DNA from: JANQJA01 sp047947185
GTDB taxonomy: Bacteria > Pseudomonadota > Gammaproteobacteria > Pseudomonadales > Azotimanducaceae
Assembly (NCBI GenBank): GCA_047947185.1
Contig: CP170502.1
Coordinates: 3,286,001-3,350,000, forward strand
Length of the DNA stretch: 64,000 nucleotides
Direction: 5' to 3'
Under the pieces are notes generated by a model, which was given only the letters and a program-made list of their open reading frames with translations, was not told where the DNA came from and searched no databases. Position numbers and translations under genes: made by a program. Below are positions 1 through 9,367 of the stretch, piece after piece (position 1 is the stretch's first letter; each line of letters opens with the position of its first letter).

Positions 1-811
1 GGATCAATTGCTGCGCCACCAGGGCGCGCAGGTTCAGGGACAGATCCATCCACACCTGGTCGTGCCTGTCAGCCGGGAAAAAGTTGATGATCCGGTCCAG
101 TGCCTGGTTGGCGTTGTTGGCGTGCAGCGTGGCAAGGCACAGGTGCCCCGTTTCGGCAAAGGCCACGGCGTGGTCCATGGTCTCGCGTGACCGGATCTCA
201 CCAATCATGATCACGTCCGGTGCCTGCCGGAGGGTATTCTTGAGGGCGACCTCAAAGGTCGGGGTATCAACGCCAACCTCGCGCTGGGTCACCATACAAC
301 CCTTGTGTTCGTGGATAAATTCAATGGGGTCCTCAATGGTGATGATGTGCCCCTTGCTGTGCTCGTTCCGGTAACCAATCATCGCGGCCAGTGAGGTGGA
401 CTTACCGGTGCCGGTTGCACCTACAAACACAATCAGGCCCCGTTTGGTCATCGCCAGCTTCTTGATGATCTCAGGCAGTTTCAGTTCGTCTACCGTTGGA
501 ATCACCGACTCAATGCGCCGCAGCACCATGCCGGCAAAGTTCCGCTGATAGAATGCGCTGACCCGGAATCGACCCGCCACGGGCGAATGGATCGCAAAAT
601 TGCATTCCCGCTCGGTTTCAAATTCGTGTACCTGGGCTTCGTTCATGGTGCTGTGAACCATTTCCCGGGACTGTTCCGGCGTGAGCGGTGTCTTGGACAT
701 CGGCATCATTCGTCCGCTGACCTTGATTGAGGGTGGCAGCCCCGCGGTGATAAACAGGTCAGACGCGCCCTGGTCGACAACCACTTTCAACAGCTTGTCA
801 AAATCAATCAT
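1..811 (-). CDS. pilU: PilU, type IV pilus retraction ATPase (partial, C-terminus off the left edge)
   Basis: Hexameric ATPase of the PilT/PilU group that helps depolymerise type IV pili at the inner membrane during twitching. About 270 codons are visible from ATG at 811 (product begins MIDFDKLLKVVVDQGASDL). Walker A reads GATGTGKST, followed by ITIEDPIEF (Asp box), a Walker B-like MIGEIRSRETM and the His box LATLHANNANQ. The gene lies 14 bp downstream of pilT on the same strand, the usual pilT-pilU order, which separates it from a second PilT. The reading frame is intact to the window edge. Confidence 0.95.
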   Translation of the reverse strand, partial: MIDFDKLLKVVVDQGASDLFITAGLPPSIKVSGRMMPMSKTPLTPEQSREMVHSTMNEAQVHEFETERECNFAIHSPVAGRFRVSAFYQRNFAGMVLRRIESVIPTVDELKLPEIIKKLAMTKRGLIVFVGATGTGKSTSLAAMIGYRNEHSKGHIITIEDPIEFIHEHKGCMVTQREVGVDTPTFEVALKNTLRQAPDVIMIGEIRSRETMDHAVAFAETGHLCLATLHANNANQALDRIINFFPADRHDQVWMDLSLNLRALVAQQLI

Positions 812-825
812 ATGGCAAGTCCCGC

Positions 826-1863
826 CTAGCGGAAGTCCTCCGGCATTTTGGCTTTTTCAGCAGCAGCTTCCCTGGTGATCAGGTTCTTCTCGACCAGCTT
901 TTTCAAGGTCTGATCAAGTGTGGTCATTCCCAGGGCCCCACCGGTCTGGATTGCGGAATACATCTGCGCCACCTTGTCTTCCCGGATCAGGTTCTTGATC
1001 GCAGGAGTGCAAATCATGATTTCGTGAGCGGCAACCCTGCCGCCGCCCACCTTTTTCAACAGTGTCTGGGACACTACCGCAGCCAGTGATTCGGACAGCA
1101 TGGACCTCACCATGGACTTCTCCGATGCCGGGAATACATCAATGACGCGGTCGATGGTCTTGGCGGCTGACGAGGTATGCAGGGTGCCAAACACCATATG
1201 ACCGGTTTCTGCCGCTTCCAGTGCCAGACGGATGGTTTCAAGATCGCGCATCTCGCCAACGAGAATAATGTCGGGGTCTTCCCGGAGTGCACTTCGCAGA
1301 GCCTCGTTGAACCCGAGCGTGTCCCTGTGGACTTCCCGCTGGTTAACGAGGCACTTCTTGCTCTCATGCACAAACTCAATGGGGTCTTCAATTGTCAGAA
1401 TATGCTGGTAGCGGTTGTCGTTGATGAAATCCATCATGGCCGCCAGCGTGGTGCTCTTGCCGGATCCGGTTGGCCCGGTCACCGTAATCAACCCGCGAGG
1501 GGTCTGGGCAATTTTCTTGAACACGTCTCCCATTCCCAGGTCGTCCATGGACAGGACTTTTGAGGGAATGGTCCGAAACACACCACCCGCGCCACGATTG
1601 TGGTTAAAGGCATTAACGCGGAACCTGGCCACACCAGGCACTTCAAAAGAAAAGTCGGTTTCAAAGAATTCTTCATAATCTTTTCTCTGCTTGTCATTCA
1701 TGATCTCGTAGATCAGTGAATGGACTTCCTTGTGATCGAGTGCCGGCAGGTTGATGCGGCGGATATCGCCATCCACCCGGATCATGGGCGGCAAGCCGGC
1801 TGACAAATGCAGGTCAGATGCGCCCTGCTTTTCGCTGAACGCCAACAGTTCTGTAATATCCAT
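826..1863 (-). CDS. pilT: PilT, type IV pilus retraction ATPase
   Basis: Motor ATPase that powers pilus retraction. The 345 residues match the usual PilT length. An N-terminal PAS-like region (ASDLHLSAG near residue 15) precedes Walker A GPTGSGKST at 130-138, the Asp box LTIEDPIEF, Walker B LVGEMRDLETI and the His box FGTLHTSSA. First gene of a pilT-pilU pair, transcribed divergently from yggS; the 113-bp gap between them should hold both promoters. Confidence 0.97.
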   Translation of the reverse strand: MDITELLAFSEKQGASDLHLSAGLPPMIRVDGDIRRINLPALDHKEVHSLIYEIMNDKQRKDYEEFFETDFSFEVPGVARFRVNAFNHNRGAGGVFRTIPSKVLSMDDLGMGDVFKKIAQTPRGLITVTGPTGSGKSTTLAAMMDFINDNRYQHILTIEDPIEFVHESKKCLVNQREVHRDTLGFNEALRSALREDPDIILVGEMRDLETIRLALEAAETGHMVFGTLHTSSAAKTIDRVIDVFPASEKSMVRSMLSESLAAVVSQTLLKKVGGGRVAAHEIMICTPAIKNLIREDKVAQMYSAIQTGGALGMTTLDQTLKKLVEKNLITREAAAEKAKMPEDFR

Positions 1864-1976
1864 CGATAAGTCCTGATCTATGCAGAGTTTTCAAGTTTTC
1901 AGGTAGAGCCGCGAGGCACTTTGCTAATAGTATTATCGAATACCCCAATAAACCACTACTTGTAAATGTACCCGAC

Positions 1977-2678
1977 ATGAATGACAGGGTGGACATCGCA
2001 GATCGTCTGGCACAGGTTCGTGCTCGTATTGCCGCCGCCTGCCAGCAATTCGGCCGGGACCCACAAACCGTCAATCTGCTGGCAGTGAGCAAAACCAAGC
2101 CGATTGACCAGGTCATCGCTGCGGCCGGATTGGGTCAGGCACACTTTGGAGAGAACTACCTGCAGGAGGCCGTCGCCAAGATTGCGGCGGCACCACCCGG
2201 GCTCACCTGGCACTATATTGGCGCAATCCAGTCAAACAAGACGCGCCCGATCGCAGAGTCTTTTGACTGGGTGCACACAGTTTCGAGCGAAAAAGTGGCG
2301 CACCGGCTGGCTCAGCAAAGACCGGCACATTTGCCACCGCTCAGGGTCCTGATCCAGGTGAACATCAGTGGTGAGGCTTCCAAAGCCGGCGTGGCGCCGT
2401 CTGGCCTCATGCCCCTGCTTGGCAAGATTGTTGATCTGCCCAATCTTGAAATCCGGGGGCTGATGACAATACCCGGCCCCGAGCAGGACTTTGAACGCCA
2501 GTGCGCGAGTTTCAGGCAACTGGCTGAACTCAAACAGGAAATGACCAGTCACTTTGGCCAGGCGTTGCCTCATTTCAAGGATCTTTCCATGGGCATGACC
2601 GGCGATCTTGAGGCTGCTGTCAGGGAAGGCGCAACCTGGCTTAGAATAGGTACCGCCATATTCGGACAAAGAAACTGA
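1977..2678 (+). CDS. yggS: YggS/PLPBP family pyridoxal-phosphate homeostasis protein
   Basis: PLP-binding protein without known catalysis, thought to buffer free PLP and influence amino-acid metabolism. The 233-residue product has the fold-type III barrel signature, with the PLP lysine in LLAVSKTKP near residue 38, the HFGENYLQE segment, WHYIGAIQSNK and the C-terminal LSMGMTGDLEAAV phosphate-binding loop. First gene of the yggS-proC-yggT-DUF4426-rdgB-hemW run, an order common in gammaproteobacteria, where yggS-proC linkage is frequent. Confidence 0.95.
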   Translation: MNDRVDIADRLAQVRARIAAACQQFGRDPQTVNLLAVSKTKPIDQVIAAAGLGQAHFGENYLQEAVAKIAAAPPGLTWHYIGAIQSNKTRPIAESFDWVHTVSSEKVAHRLAQQRPAHLPPLRVLIQVNISGEASKAGVAPSGLMPLLGKIVDLPNLEIRGLMTIPGPEQDFERQCASFRQLAELKQEMTSHFGQALPHFKDLSMGMTGDLEAAVREGATWLRIGTAIFGQRN

Positions 2679-2789
2679 CAGGCCCTCAAGCGGTCTGAAG
2701 ATCAGCGTCCCGCACTTCTGGCCCTGCACCAGGCTCTCGTCAAAATAAGGCAGGGCAATCACCAAAAACCATCAGACAGGAAATTGACC

Positions 2790-3611
2790 ATGGCAACGGC
2801 AAAACTCGCATTTATCGGGGCGGGTAACATCGCGCAGGCGCTTATTGGCGGGCTGATCAACGACGGCATAGCCGCGGGCAACATCCTGGCAATCGACCCG
2901 TCCAATGAACAACTCGCCCGGCTCCCAGGCGGCGTCAGTCGGGCAACGGCCGCAGCCGGTGAGCTTCTGGACATGGATGCCATTGTCATCTGCGTCAAAC
3001 CCGGTCTGGTCGCCAGGGTTGCGGCTGACCTGGGTGCTGCGGTTGCGAACAAACTCATCATCAGCGTGGCCGCCGGTATCACCACGGCCACACTCGCAGA
3101 ATCCATCGGTGGCAATCCCGCAATTATCCGTTGCATGCCCAACACGCCAGCCCTGGTGGGCACCGGCATGACCGGGCTATTTGCCTCGCCCGGCGTCACA
3201 ACGACACAGAAACAGCTGGCCGAACTGGTACTGGGTGCGGTAGGCGAGTTCATCTGGTTCGACCGGGAAGCTGACCTGGATGCCGTCACCGCGGTTTCCG
3301 GCAGTGGTCCGGCGTACTTTTTCCTGGTGATGGAAGTGATGCAAAAGGCCGCGGAGTCACTGGGTTTGGCGCCGGAAACCAGCCAGCGGCTGGTTCTGCA
3401 GACGGCACTTGGGGCGGCACGTATGGCAATGCAGGGCCCGGAATCCCCGGCCCAACTGCGTCGAAATGTCACCTCTCCCGGTGGCACGACGGAAGCGGCA
3501 ATCAACAGCCTGCTGGCAGCCGGGATTGAACAGGCTTTTGCGGACGCGCTGCACGCAGCCGCGGAACGTTCACGGGAACTCGCCGGGACGAACCTATATA
3601 ATCGGGACTAA
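2790..3611 (+). CDS. proC: Pyrroline-5-carboxylate reductase
   Basis: Last step of proline synthesis: NAD(P)H reduction of 1-pyrroline-5-carboxylate. The 273-residue product starts MATAKLAFIGAGNIAQALIG, a Rossmann GxGxxxxA motif, and has the C-terminal signature VSGSGPAYFFLVMEVM and RRNVTSPGGTTEAAI. I chose ATG at 2790 over the in-frame TTG at 2784 because the purine-rich stretch ending at 2780 is correctly spaced only for the ATG. It lies 111 bp after yggS, with the same orientation. Confidence 0.96.
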   Translation: MATAKLAFIGAGNIAQALIGGLINDGIAAGNILAIDPSNEQLARLPGGVSRATAAAGELLDMDAIVICVKPGLVARVAADLGAAVANKLIISVAAGITTATLAESIGGNPAIIRCMPNTPALVGTGMTGLFASPGVTTTQKQLAELVLGAVGEFIWFDREADLDAVTAVSGSGPAYFFLVMEVMQKAAESLGLAPETSQRLVLQTALGAARMAMQGPESPAQLRRNVTSPGGTTEAAINSLLAAGIEQAFADALHAAAERSRELAGTNLYNRD

Positions 3612-3665
3612 ACCGGCCATTCCAGCGCGCCGTAGTTAACAGGATCACAAGGGCGTTACCAAATC

Positions 3666-4262
3666 ATGAGTGCAAATCTGGCCCAGGCGGGCGCTTACAT
3701 CGTTCAGACTATTTTTGGCCTTTACGTCATCGCCATCATGCTCAGGTTCCTGATGCAAGTTGCCCGCACCGATTATTACAACCCCATATGCCAGGCGATC
3801 GTCAGGATTACTGATCCCGGCATCAAACCCTTCAGCACAATACTGCCGACCTTCGCGGGCGTAAACTTCGCCACGCTGGGTGCCGCATTTGTCATTCAGC
3901 TTATCGCCGTTGTTCTCATCATGATGTTGAGCGGCGGCCCGGTATTCCATCCCCTTTATATCGCCTGGGTGCTGGTGGGTCTTTTTTCGCTGATATTCGA
4001 CATCTATTTCTATTCCCTGATCATCATGGTGATCGCCAGTTGGATCGCGCCTTATTCAAACCACCCGGCCCTGACCCTGGTCCAACAGTTGACCGAACCA
4101 CTTTGCGGACCAGCACGAAAACTGCTTCCTCCCATGGGTGGCCTGGACTTCTCGATTATCCTGGTGTTCCTTTTCATCACCATTATCGACAAGATCCTCG
4201 TTATTGAGCCGCTTGCCTACCAGTATCTGCGGATACCCGCCGGGCTGATCATTGGTCTTTAG
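3666..4262 (+). CDS. yggT: YggT family integral membrane protein
   Basis: Small inner-membrane protein made of two YGGT repeats, of uncertain molecular role. The 198 residues contain about four hydrophobic segments, and each repeat ends in a PF..ILPTF / P.R.LLPPMGGLDFS type loop (residues near 58 and 155). It follows proC by 54 bp and its last codons overlap the probable TTG start of the DUF4426 gene, so translation may be coupled. Confidence 0.92.
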   Translation: MSANLAQAGAYIVQTIFGLYVIAIMLRFLMQVARTDYYNPICQAIVRITDPGIKPFSTILPTFAGVNFATLGAAFVIQLIAVVLIMMLSGGPVFHPLYIAWVLVGLFSLIFDIYFYSLIIMVIASWIAPYSNHPALTLVQQLTEPLCGPARKLLPPMGGLDFSIILVFLFITIIDKILVIEPLAYQYLRIPAGLIIGL

Positions 4263-4719
4263 CGCACAAACCCAGGGCTCCCGAATCCCGGCTGCCAGCG
4301 GCCTGGTCGTGCTGGCCCTGCTGATGTTTCAAGCCACGGCCGCCCGGGCGGAAGTTCAGGTGTTTGGCGACTACGAGGTCCATTACACGGCTTTCCGCAG
4401 CACGCTGGTACCGGCCAGCGTCGCTGCAGCGCACGGTATCATCCGCAGCAATACCCGCATCATCACCAACGTGACAGTGAGGCGCGAGGGACAGCCGGTG
4501 CGCGCTGAGGTCAGTGGCACCGTCAGCAATCTGCTTAACCAGCTGTTCAAACTCGATTTTGTTGAGGTCACCGAAGAAACGGCAGTCTACTACCTGGCCA
4601 GCCAGGTCATCGATGAAAGAGACACGCTCAGGTATCAGCTGAAGGTCAGGCCAAGTGGTGCAGACACCAGTTATGACATCAGCTTCATGCGACAGTATTT
4701 TGGCGGCCAGTCTCCATGA
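4252..4719 (+). CDS. DUF4426 periplasmic protein
   Basis: Predicted exported protein of unknown function in the DUF4426 family (155 residues). From TTG at 4252 the product has a positively charged N-region and a hydrophobic stretch (LVVLALLMFQATAARA), a plausible signal peptide cleaved near residue 33; an internal ATG at 4324 would remove it, so the upstream TTG is preferred. The mature part begins VQVFGDYEVHYTAF, typical of the family. It overlaps yggT by 11 bp and rdgB by 4 bp, so it is a full member of this operon. Confidence 0.85.
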   Translation: MVFSAQTQGSRIPAASGLVVLALLMFQATAARAEVQVFGDYEVHYTAFRSTLVPASVAAAHGIIRSNTRIITNVTVRREGQPVRAEVSGTVSNLLNQLFKLDFVEVTEETAVYYLASQVIDERDTLRYQLKVRPSGADTSYDISFMRQYFGGQSP

Positions 4720-5300
4720 AGATGGTGCTGGCGAGCGGCAACGCCCACAAGGTGCAGGAGATTCAGCGAGCCCTCCCGGACCGCTATGAGCTGATTCCAC
4801 AAACGGTGCTGGGTGTGAGCCCGGCTGAAGAAACAGGTCTCACTTTTGTCGAAAACGCCATCATCAAAGCCCGCCATGCTGCACAGGTGACCGGTCTGCC
4901 GGCTATCGCTGACGACTCAGGCCTTGAGGTCGATTTCCTGAAAGGCGCACCCGGCATCTATTCCGCTCGCTACGCTGGCCGGGAAGCGACCGATGCGGAC
5001 AACAACCGCAAGCTGCTGGATGCCCTGGCGGGCGTGTCCGATGAGGCGAGAACAGCCCGGTTTCAATGTGTCATTGTTGTCATGCAACATGCGCTGGACC
5101 CAACACCACTGATTGCCTCTGGTACCTGGGAAGGGATGATTGTGCATTCAGCCGAGGGGGCCGGGGGGTTTGGCTATGACCCCCTGTTTTTTCTGCCTGA
5201 CCATGGCTGCACTGTTGCCATGCTGCCCGACACGCAAAAGGACAACCTGAGTCACCGGGGCAAGGCGATTGGCCAGCTCAAAGCGCTGTTGCCCCAGTGA
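4716..5300 (+). CDS. rdgB: dITP/XTP pyrophosphatase (RdgB/HAM1 family)
   Basis: Removes non-canonical purine nucleoside triphosphates (dITP, XTP) to protect DNA and RNA. The 194-residue protein opens MKMVLASGNAHKVQEI and carries ADDSGLEVDFLKGAPGIYSA, GGFGYDPLFFLPD and the C-terminal LSHRGKA motif, all diagnostic. The start overlaps the preceding stop as ATGA; the stop overlaps the GTG start of hemW, so three successive genes are translationally linked. Confidence 0.97.
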   Translation: MKMVLASGNAHKVQEIQRALPDRYELIPQTVLGVSPAEETGLTFVENAIIKARHAAQVTGLPAIADDSGLEVDFLKGAPGIYSARYAGREATDADNNRKLLDALAGVSDEARTARFQCVIVVMQHALDPTPLIASGTWEGMIVHSAEGAGGFGYDPLFFLPDHGCTVAMLPDTQKDNLSHRGKAIGQLKALLPQ

Positions 5301-6448
5301 TTTCCGTACCCCTCGCGCTTTATATTCACATCCCCTGGTGCGTCAGAAAGTGTCCCTACTGTGATTTCAACTCGCACGAGGTCAGGTCCGCGGTTGATGA
5401 AGCAGCCTACGTGCGCGCACTGGTTGATGACCTGACGACCGAGCTTGACCGCGGTATTGACCGGGACATCTGCACAATTTTTATTGGTGGTGGAACACCC
5501 AGCCTGTTTTCACCCGACTCGATTGGCACGCTCCTGCAAGAGATCAGGAAATATTGCCACATCGAGGCTGATGCGGAGATTACGCTGGAAGCCAACCCAG
5601 GCACGATGAGCGAAGGGCAAAACCGCTTCCGCGGTTATCGGGATGCCGGCATCAACAGGGTCAGCCTGGGCGTACAGAGCTTCAGTGACAGTCACCTGCA
5701 AGCGCTGGGTAGGATACATTGCGGCGAAGAAGCCAGGCTCGCATTTGAGGCGGCACGTGCGGCTGGCATCAGCAACATCAACATAGACCTGATGCACGGC
5801 CTGCCCGGACAAACCCCGGATGAAGCACTCGCCGATCTCAATACGGCCACTTCGCTCGAACCCGAACACATCTCCTGGTACCAGTTGACCATTGAACCCA
5901 ACACGGTTTTCTACAAGCGCCCACCGGTACTTCCAGCAGACGATGTGCTCTGGGAGATCTACGAACAGGGCAGCCGTCAACTCGCCGGTGCCGGCTTTGA
6001 ACGCTACGAGGTGTCAGCATTTGCACGGGCTGGATGCAGGAGCCGGCATAACCTGAACTACTGGACTTTTGGCGACTACATTGGAATTGGCGCAGGTGCG
6101 CACGGCAAGTTGTCACTGCCAGGCGGCATCATCCGGACAACAAAAACCCGTCGCCCCGAGGATTACCTGGCAAGTCCGGGCACACGGACGCAACCGGTGG
6201 CAACCGATGAACTTCCGCTTGAGTTCCTGATGAACGCGCTACGCCTGGCCGGCGGATTTGATCTGGCGGCTTTTACGCTCGCCACCGGCCTGCCCTCAGG
6301 CACCCTGGATTCTTTCCTGGCAAGTGGCGTGAAGCGTGGCCTGCTCGACGCCGATGGCAGTCATGTCAGGCCAACGGCACTTGGCATGCAGTACCTGAAT
6401 GACCTCCTCATGCTGGTGGAAACACCCGGGATCATCACACGATCCTGA
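5297..6448 (+). CDS. hemW: HemW, radical-SAM haem chaperone (formerly HemN-like)
   Basis: Radical SAM protein related to oxygen-independent coproporphyrinogen III oxidase but acting as a haem-delivery protein. The 383-residue product has the iron-sulfur motif CVRKCPYC near residue 15, GGGTPSLF near 64, SLGVQSF and the C-terminal HemW winged-helix region. The initiation codon is GTG at 5297, overlapping the rdgB stop. rdgB-hemW linkage is standard in gammaproteobacteria. Last gene of the plus-strand run; trmB converges on it 21 bp later. Confidence 0.95.
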   Translation: MISVPLALYIHIPWCVRKCPYCDFNSHEVRSAVDEAAYVRALVDDLTTELDRGIDRDICTIFIGGGTPSLFSPDSIGTLLQEIRKYCHIEADAEITLEANPGTMSEGQNRFRGYRDAGINRVSLGVQSFSDSHLQALGRIHCGEEARLAFEAARAAGISNINIDLMHGLPGQTPDEALADLNTATSLEPEHISWYQLTIEPNTVFYKRPPVLPADDVLWEIYEQGSRQLAGAGFERYEVSAFARAGCRSRHNLNYWTFGDYIGIGAGAHGKLSLPGGIIRTTKTRRPEDYLASPGTRTQPVATDELPLEFLMNALRLAGGFDLAAFTLATGLPSGTLDSFLASGVKRGLLDADGSHVRPTALGMQYLNDLLMLVETPGIITRS

Positions 6449-6469
6449 AAGGACAATTGTTTGTCGTCG

Positions 6470-7126
6470 CTAACCGGGCTTGCACCAGGCGAGATCCGTT
6501 ACTGCATGCCCCAGTCTTTGCCCACGCTTTTCATACTTGGTGTCCGGGCGGGCTGGTGGCGACACAGGTGCCAGTTCAAACCCGGCAAAAACAGCCTCAA
6601 TGTACTCAGCGTAAGGCTGCCAGTCGGTTGCAATATGGATCAGGCCGCCCGGCGCCAGCCGATCCAGCAGCAGCGAAACAAATGCCGAATTGATAAGCCT
6701 GCGTTTGTGGTGTCGCTTCTTGTGCCAGGGATCGGGAAAAAACACCTGGATACGATCAATTGTGCCGGGTCCAAAACAGTCCTGCAGCACCAGCACACTG
6801 TCACCATGGTAGACCCTGAGATTGTCGAGACCTGCCGCACCGGCACGCAGCAGCAGGTGCCCCACGCCCGGACGGTGCACCTCAATACCCACAAAATTCC
6901 AGTCGGGCTGTGCCTGCGCCATCTCGAACAGCGAATCACCCATACCAAAACCGATTTCCACGGCCAGTGGTTGTTTGGCAGCAAAACACGCTGGATCAAA
7001 CAGCTTGTTGTTCGGAAGGCCAAAAGCGGGCCATTCACTGACGAGCGCCTCACGCTGTCCTGCTGTCATCCGGCCTTCCCGGATCACGTACGAGCGAATG
7101 GGTCTGTTCAGGTTGCGTTCTGCCAT
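6470..7126 (-). CDS. trmB: tRNA (guanine-N7)-methyltransferase
   Basis: SAM-dependent methylation of G46 in tRNA. The start is ATG at 7126, giving MAERNLNRPIRSYVIREG and 218 residues; the open frame extends upstream but lacks homology. Motifs seen are EIGFGMGDSL (SAM binding), IEVHRPGVGHLL, and the substrate/catalytic loop FPDPWHKKRHHKRRL. The first 19 bp overlap the end of the upstream DUF423 gene. Usually trmB sits near hemW and rdgB, as it does here, but on the opposite strand. Confidence 0.95.
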   Translation of the reverse strand: MAERNLNRPIRSYVIREGRMTAGQREALVSEWPAFGLPNNKLFDPACFAAKQPLAVEIGFGMGDSLFEMAQAQPDWNFVGIEVHRPGVGHLLLRAGAAGLDNLRVYHGDSVLVLQDCFGPGTIDRIQVFFPDPWHKKRHHKRRLINSAFVSLLLDRLAPGGLIHIATDWQPYAEYIEAVFAGFELAPVSPPARPDTKYEKRGQRLGHAVTDLAWCKPG

Positions 7127-7485
7127 ATCCCAACGGCCAGCAGGCCCCAGCCAAGGATCAGTGCCAGACCGCCCAGGGGTGTGACGGGACCAATCCACTT
7201 GATGCCTGTCAGGGCAAGCAGGTAGAGGCTGCCACTGAACAGCACAATACCAGCGGCAAATGACACTGATGAAGCCGTGAGCGCCCAGTGTTTGCCCCAA
7301 TGGGCCGCCGCCAGGCAAACAAACAGCAATACCAGCGAATGCGATACCTGGTAGTTGACGCCGGTTTCAAACGCGTGTTGCAGGCGCTCATCGAGCCGGC
7401 CTCGCAGCGCGTGGGACCCGAAGGCACCAAGCACCACACCCAGCATCCCGGAGCATGCAGCAAATGTGAAAAGGAGTTTTGACAA
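7108..7485 (-). CDS. DUF423 (YgdD-like) inner-membrane protein
   Basis: Small membrane protein of unknown function, 125 residues with four predicted transmembrane helices. The N-terminus contains the family signature GAFGSHALRGRL and the C-terminus the TPLGGLALILGW stretch. It lies between rpoH (3-bp gap) and trmB (19-bp overlap), so is probably co-transcribed with them. Confidence 0.88.
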   Translation of the reverse strand: MSKLLFTFAACSGMLGVVLGAFGSHALRGRLDERLQHAFETGVNYQVSHSLVLLFVCLAAAHWGKHWALTASSVSFAAGIVLFSGSLYLLALTGIKWIGPVTPLGGLALILGWGLLAVGIWQNAT

Positions 7486-7488
7486 GAT

Positions 7489-8343
7489 TCAGGCCTGACT
7501 GGCGATCTGCTTTCTGAGCTTCCTGAGCGCGTTCTGCTCAAGCTGCCGAACGCGCTCAGCCGAGATGCCATAGTGCCCGGCCAGTTCGTGCAAGGTCGAT
7601 TTCTCTTCATTGAGCCAGCGTTGCTGGACGATTTCTCTTGATCGATCATCAAGTTGCTCAAACGCCGACGCCAGTGCGTCCAGCGAACTGGCGCTTTCGT
7701 CCGCGGCCTCGATAATCAGCGCGGGATTGCTCTCCAGATCTTCCAGTACGCGCGAGGGGCTGACGTAGTCATCATCATCCTGGGGTGTCGCATCATATGA
7801 CTCATCCCGTGACGACAACCTTCCCTCCATCTGTCGCACGTCAACGGGCTTTACACCCAGGTCGTCAGCGATGCTGCGGGTTTCCGCGTCATTCATCCAG
7901 CCAAGCCGCTGGGTTGAACTGCGCAGGTTGAAGAACAGCTTGCGTTGCGCCTTGGTTGTCGCCACTTTGACAATCCGCCAGTTCTTCAGAATAAACTCGT
8001 GGATCTCTGCCTTGATCCAGTGCACGGCAAAAGAGACCAGGCGCACACCATATTCGGGGTTAAACCGTTTCACGGCTTTCATCAGGCCGACGTTGCCCTC
8101 CTGGATCAGGTCCGCCTCGGCCAGGCCGTAACCCGAATAGGACCGCGCGACATAGACAACAAACCGCATGTGCGACAGCACCAGCTCGCGTGCTGCGTCA
8201 ACGTCACCGTCGTAAAACAGCCGGCCCGCCAGCTCCCTCTCCCGTTCGGGAGTGAGCAGGGGTATGGTATTCACGGACTGAATGTATGCCTCGAGGTTGC
8301 CCCCCGGTGACAGCATGTTCAGTGGCTGGATATTGGTGCTCAT
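7489..8343 (-). CDS. rpoH: RNA polymerase heat-shock sigma factor RpoH (sigma-32)
   Basis: Sigma factor for the heat-shock regulon. From ATG at 8343 the protein has 284 residues; this start has an AAAAGG ribosome site, whereas the upstream GTG at 8382 adds unrelated residues. Region 2 contains ADLIQEGNVGLMKAVKRF, the RpoH box QRKLFFNLR (binding of DnaK/FtsH and core) is present, and region 4 ends with a helix-turn-helix (LAGHYGISAERVRQLE). It sits downstream of ftsX, the classic ftsY-ftsE-ftsX-rpoH order. Confidence 0.96.
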   Translation of the reverse strand: MSTNIQPLNMLSPGGNLEAYIQSVNTIPLLTPERERELAGRLFYDGDVDAARELVLSHMRFVVYVARSYSGYGLAEADLIQEGNVGLMKAVKRFNPEYGVRLVSFAVHWIKAEIHEFILKNWRIVKVATTKAQRKLFFNLRSSTQRLGWMNDAETRSIADDLGVKPVDVRQMEGRLSSRDESYDATPQDDDDYVSPSRVLEDLESNPALIIEAADESASSLDALASAFEQLDDRSREIVQQRWLNEEKSTLHELAGHYGISAERVRQLEQNALRKLRKQIASQA

Positions 8344-8398
8344 GAGCAACCTTTTCCCGAAAAAGGGCGCGTATTCTACCACTCATACGCGCTCGCGC

Positions 8399-9364
8399 CT
8401 ATTCCGGCTCAATCTCGCCTAGATGGCGGCGAACAGCCAGGGCTGCACCGAGTACGCCAAGGCCCGCTCCCAGCGCCATCAATGTCAACGACCCGATCAG
8501 GCCAAGACCGACAACGGCAAACTCACCACTGTAGGAACGAATCAAGGTGTTCACCGGCCCGGCAAGGAAAAGCAGGCTGGCCTGCACCATAACCCACGCC
8601 GTCAGTGCGCCACCGGCACCGTACCAGAAACCCAGGTACAGGAAAGGCCGGCGGACAAATCCATCGGTCCCGCCGACAAGTTTGACGACCTCAATCTCGG
8701 CACGACGGTTTTCGATTGCAAGCCGGATGGTATTGCCGATGGACAGCAATACGCCAAGCCCCAGGAACACCGCCAGCGCCATGACAAATCGCTGCCCGAG
8801 CGCAACCAACGCGTAAAGCCGCTCGATCCACTCGATATCAACCGAAACTGAATCGACCAGTGCGTTCTGTTCCAGGCTGGCGACCATCAGGCGGATCGCC
8901 GCCGTATCAGTACCAGGCACAATTTCTATCACCGCGGGCAAGGGATTCTCATCAAGCACCCTGACCACATCGCCAAAGCCGGAGCGGGCCTGAAACTCCT
9001 GCAGCGCTTCATCTGCGCTGATAAAACGCACGGAATCCACGGTTGCGTTGGTTCTTAACTGTTCAACAAGGGCCCGGCTTTCGGACGCTGGCGCTGAATG
9101 CGCCAGATAGACACTGACCCGTGGTTTACCCTGCCAGTCTGCGCTGATATCGCTCACATTGGCGAGCAGGAGGAAAAAGATTGCCGGCAAAGCCAGTGCC
9201 ACGCCAATCACCAGCCAGGTCATCAGGCTGGAAATCCAGGTGGCCAGCAACTCTCGCAGGCTCTTGCCAGCTACCTCAAGATGATTGCGGCCCCAGGCAC
9301 GCAGCCGGCCGGCAACGTCCGTTCGCGCGGTAACAGCCCCCCTGCCTCGCTGTGAAACTGCCAA
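8399..9364 (-). CDS. ftsX: Cell-division protein FtsX
   Basis: Permease-like partner of FtsE that activates septal peptidoglycan hydrolases through periplasmic regulators. The 321 residues show one transmembrane helix near residues 48-70 followed by a periplasmic domain (WQGKPRVSVYLAH onward), then three helices in the C-terminal half. It begins 3 bp after the ftsE stop, so the two are co-translated. The 55-bp gap to rpoH includes a stretch that could carry the main rpoH promoter. Confidence 0.95.
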   Translation of the reverse strand: MAVSQRGRGAVTARTDVAGRLRAWGRNHLEVAGKSLRELLATWISSLMTWLVIGVALALPAIFFLLLANVSDISADWQGKPRVSVYLAHSAPASESRALVEQLRTNATVDSVRFISADEALQEFQARSGFGDVVRVLDENPLPAVIEIVPGTDTAAIRLMVASLEQNALVDSVSVDIEWIERLYALVALGQRFVMALAVFLGLGVLLSIGNTIRLAIENRRAEIEVVKLVGGTDGFVRRPFLYLGFWYGAGGALTAWVMVQASLLFLAGPVNTLIRSYSGEFAVVGLGLIGSLTLMALGAGLGVLGAALAVRRHLGEIEPE

Positions 9365-9367
9365 ATG

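Noticed and set aside
6461..7225. Plus-strand open frame continuing after hemW
   Set aside because: The region is fully explained by trmB on the minus strand, with conserved SAM and DPWHKKR motifs.
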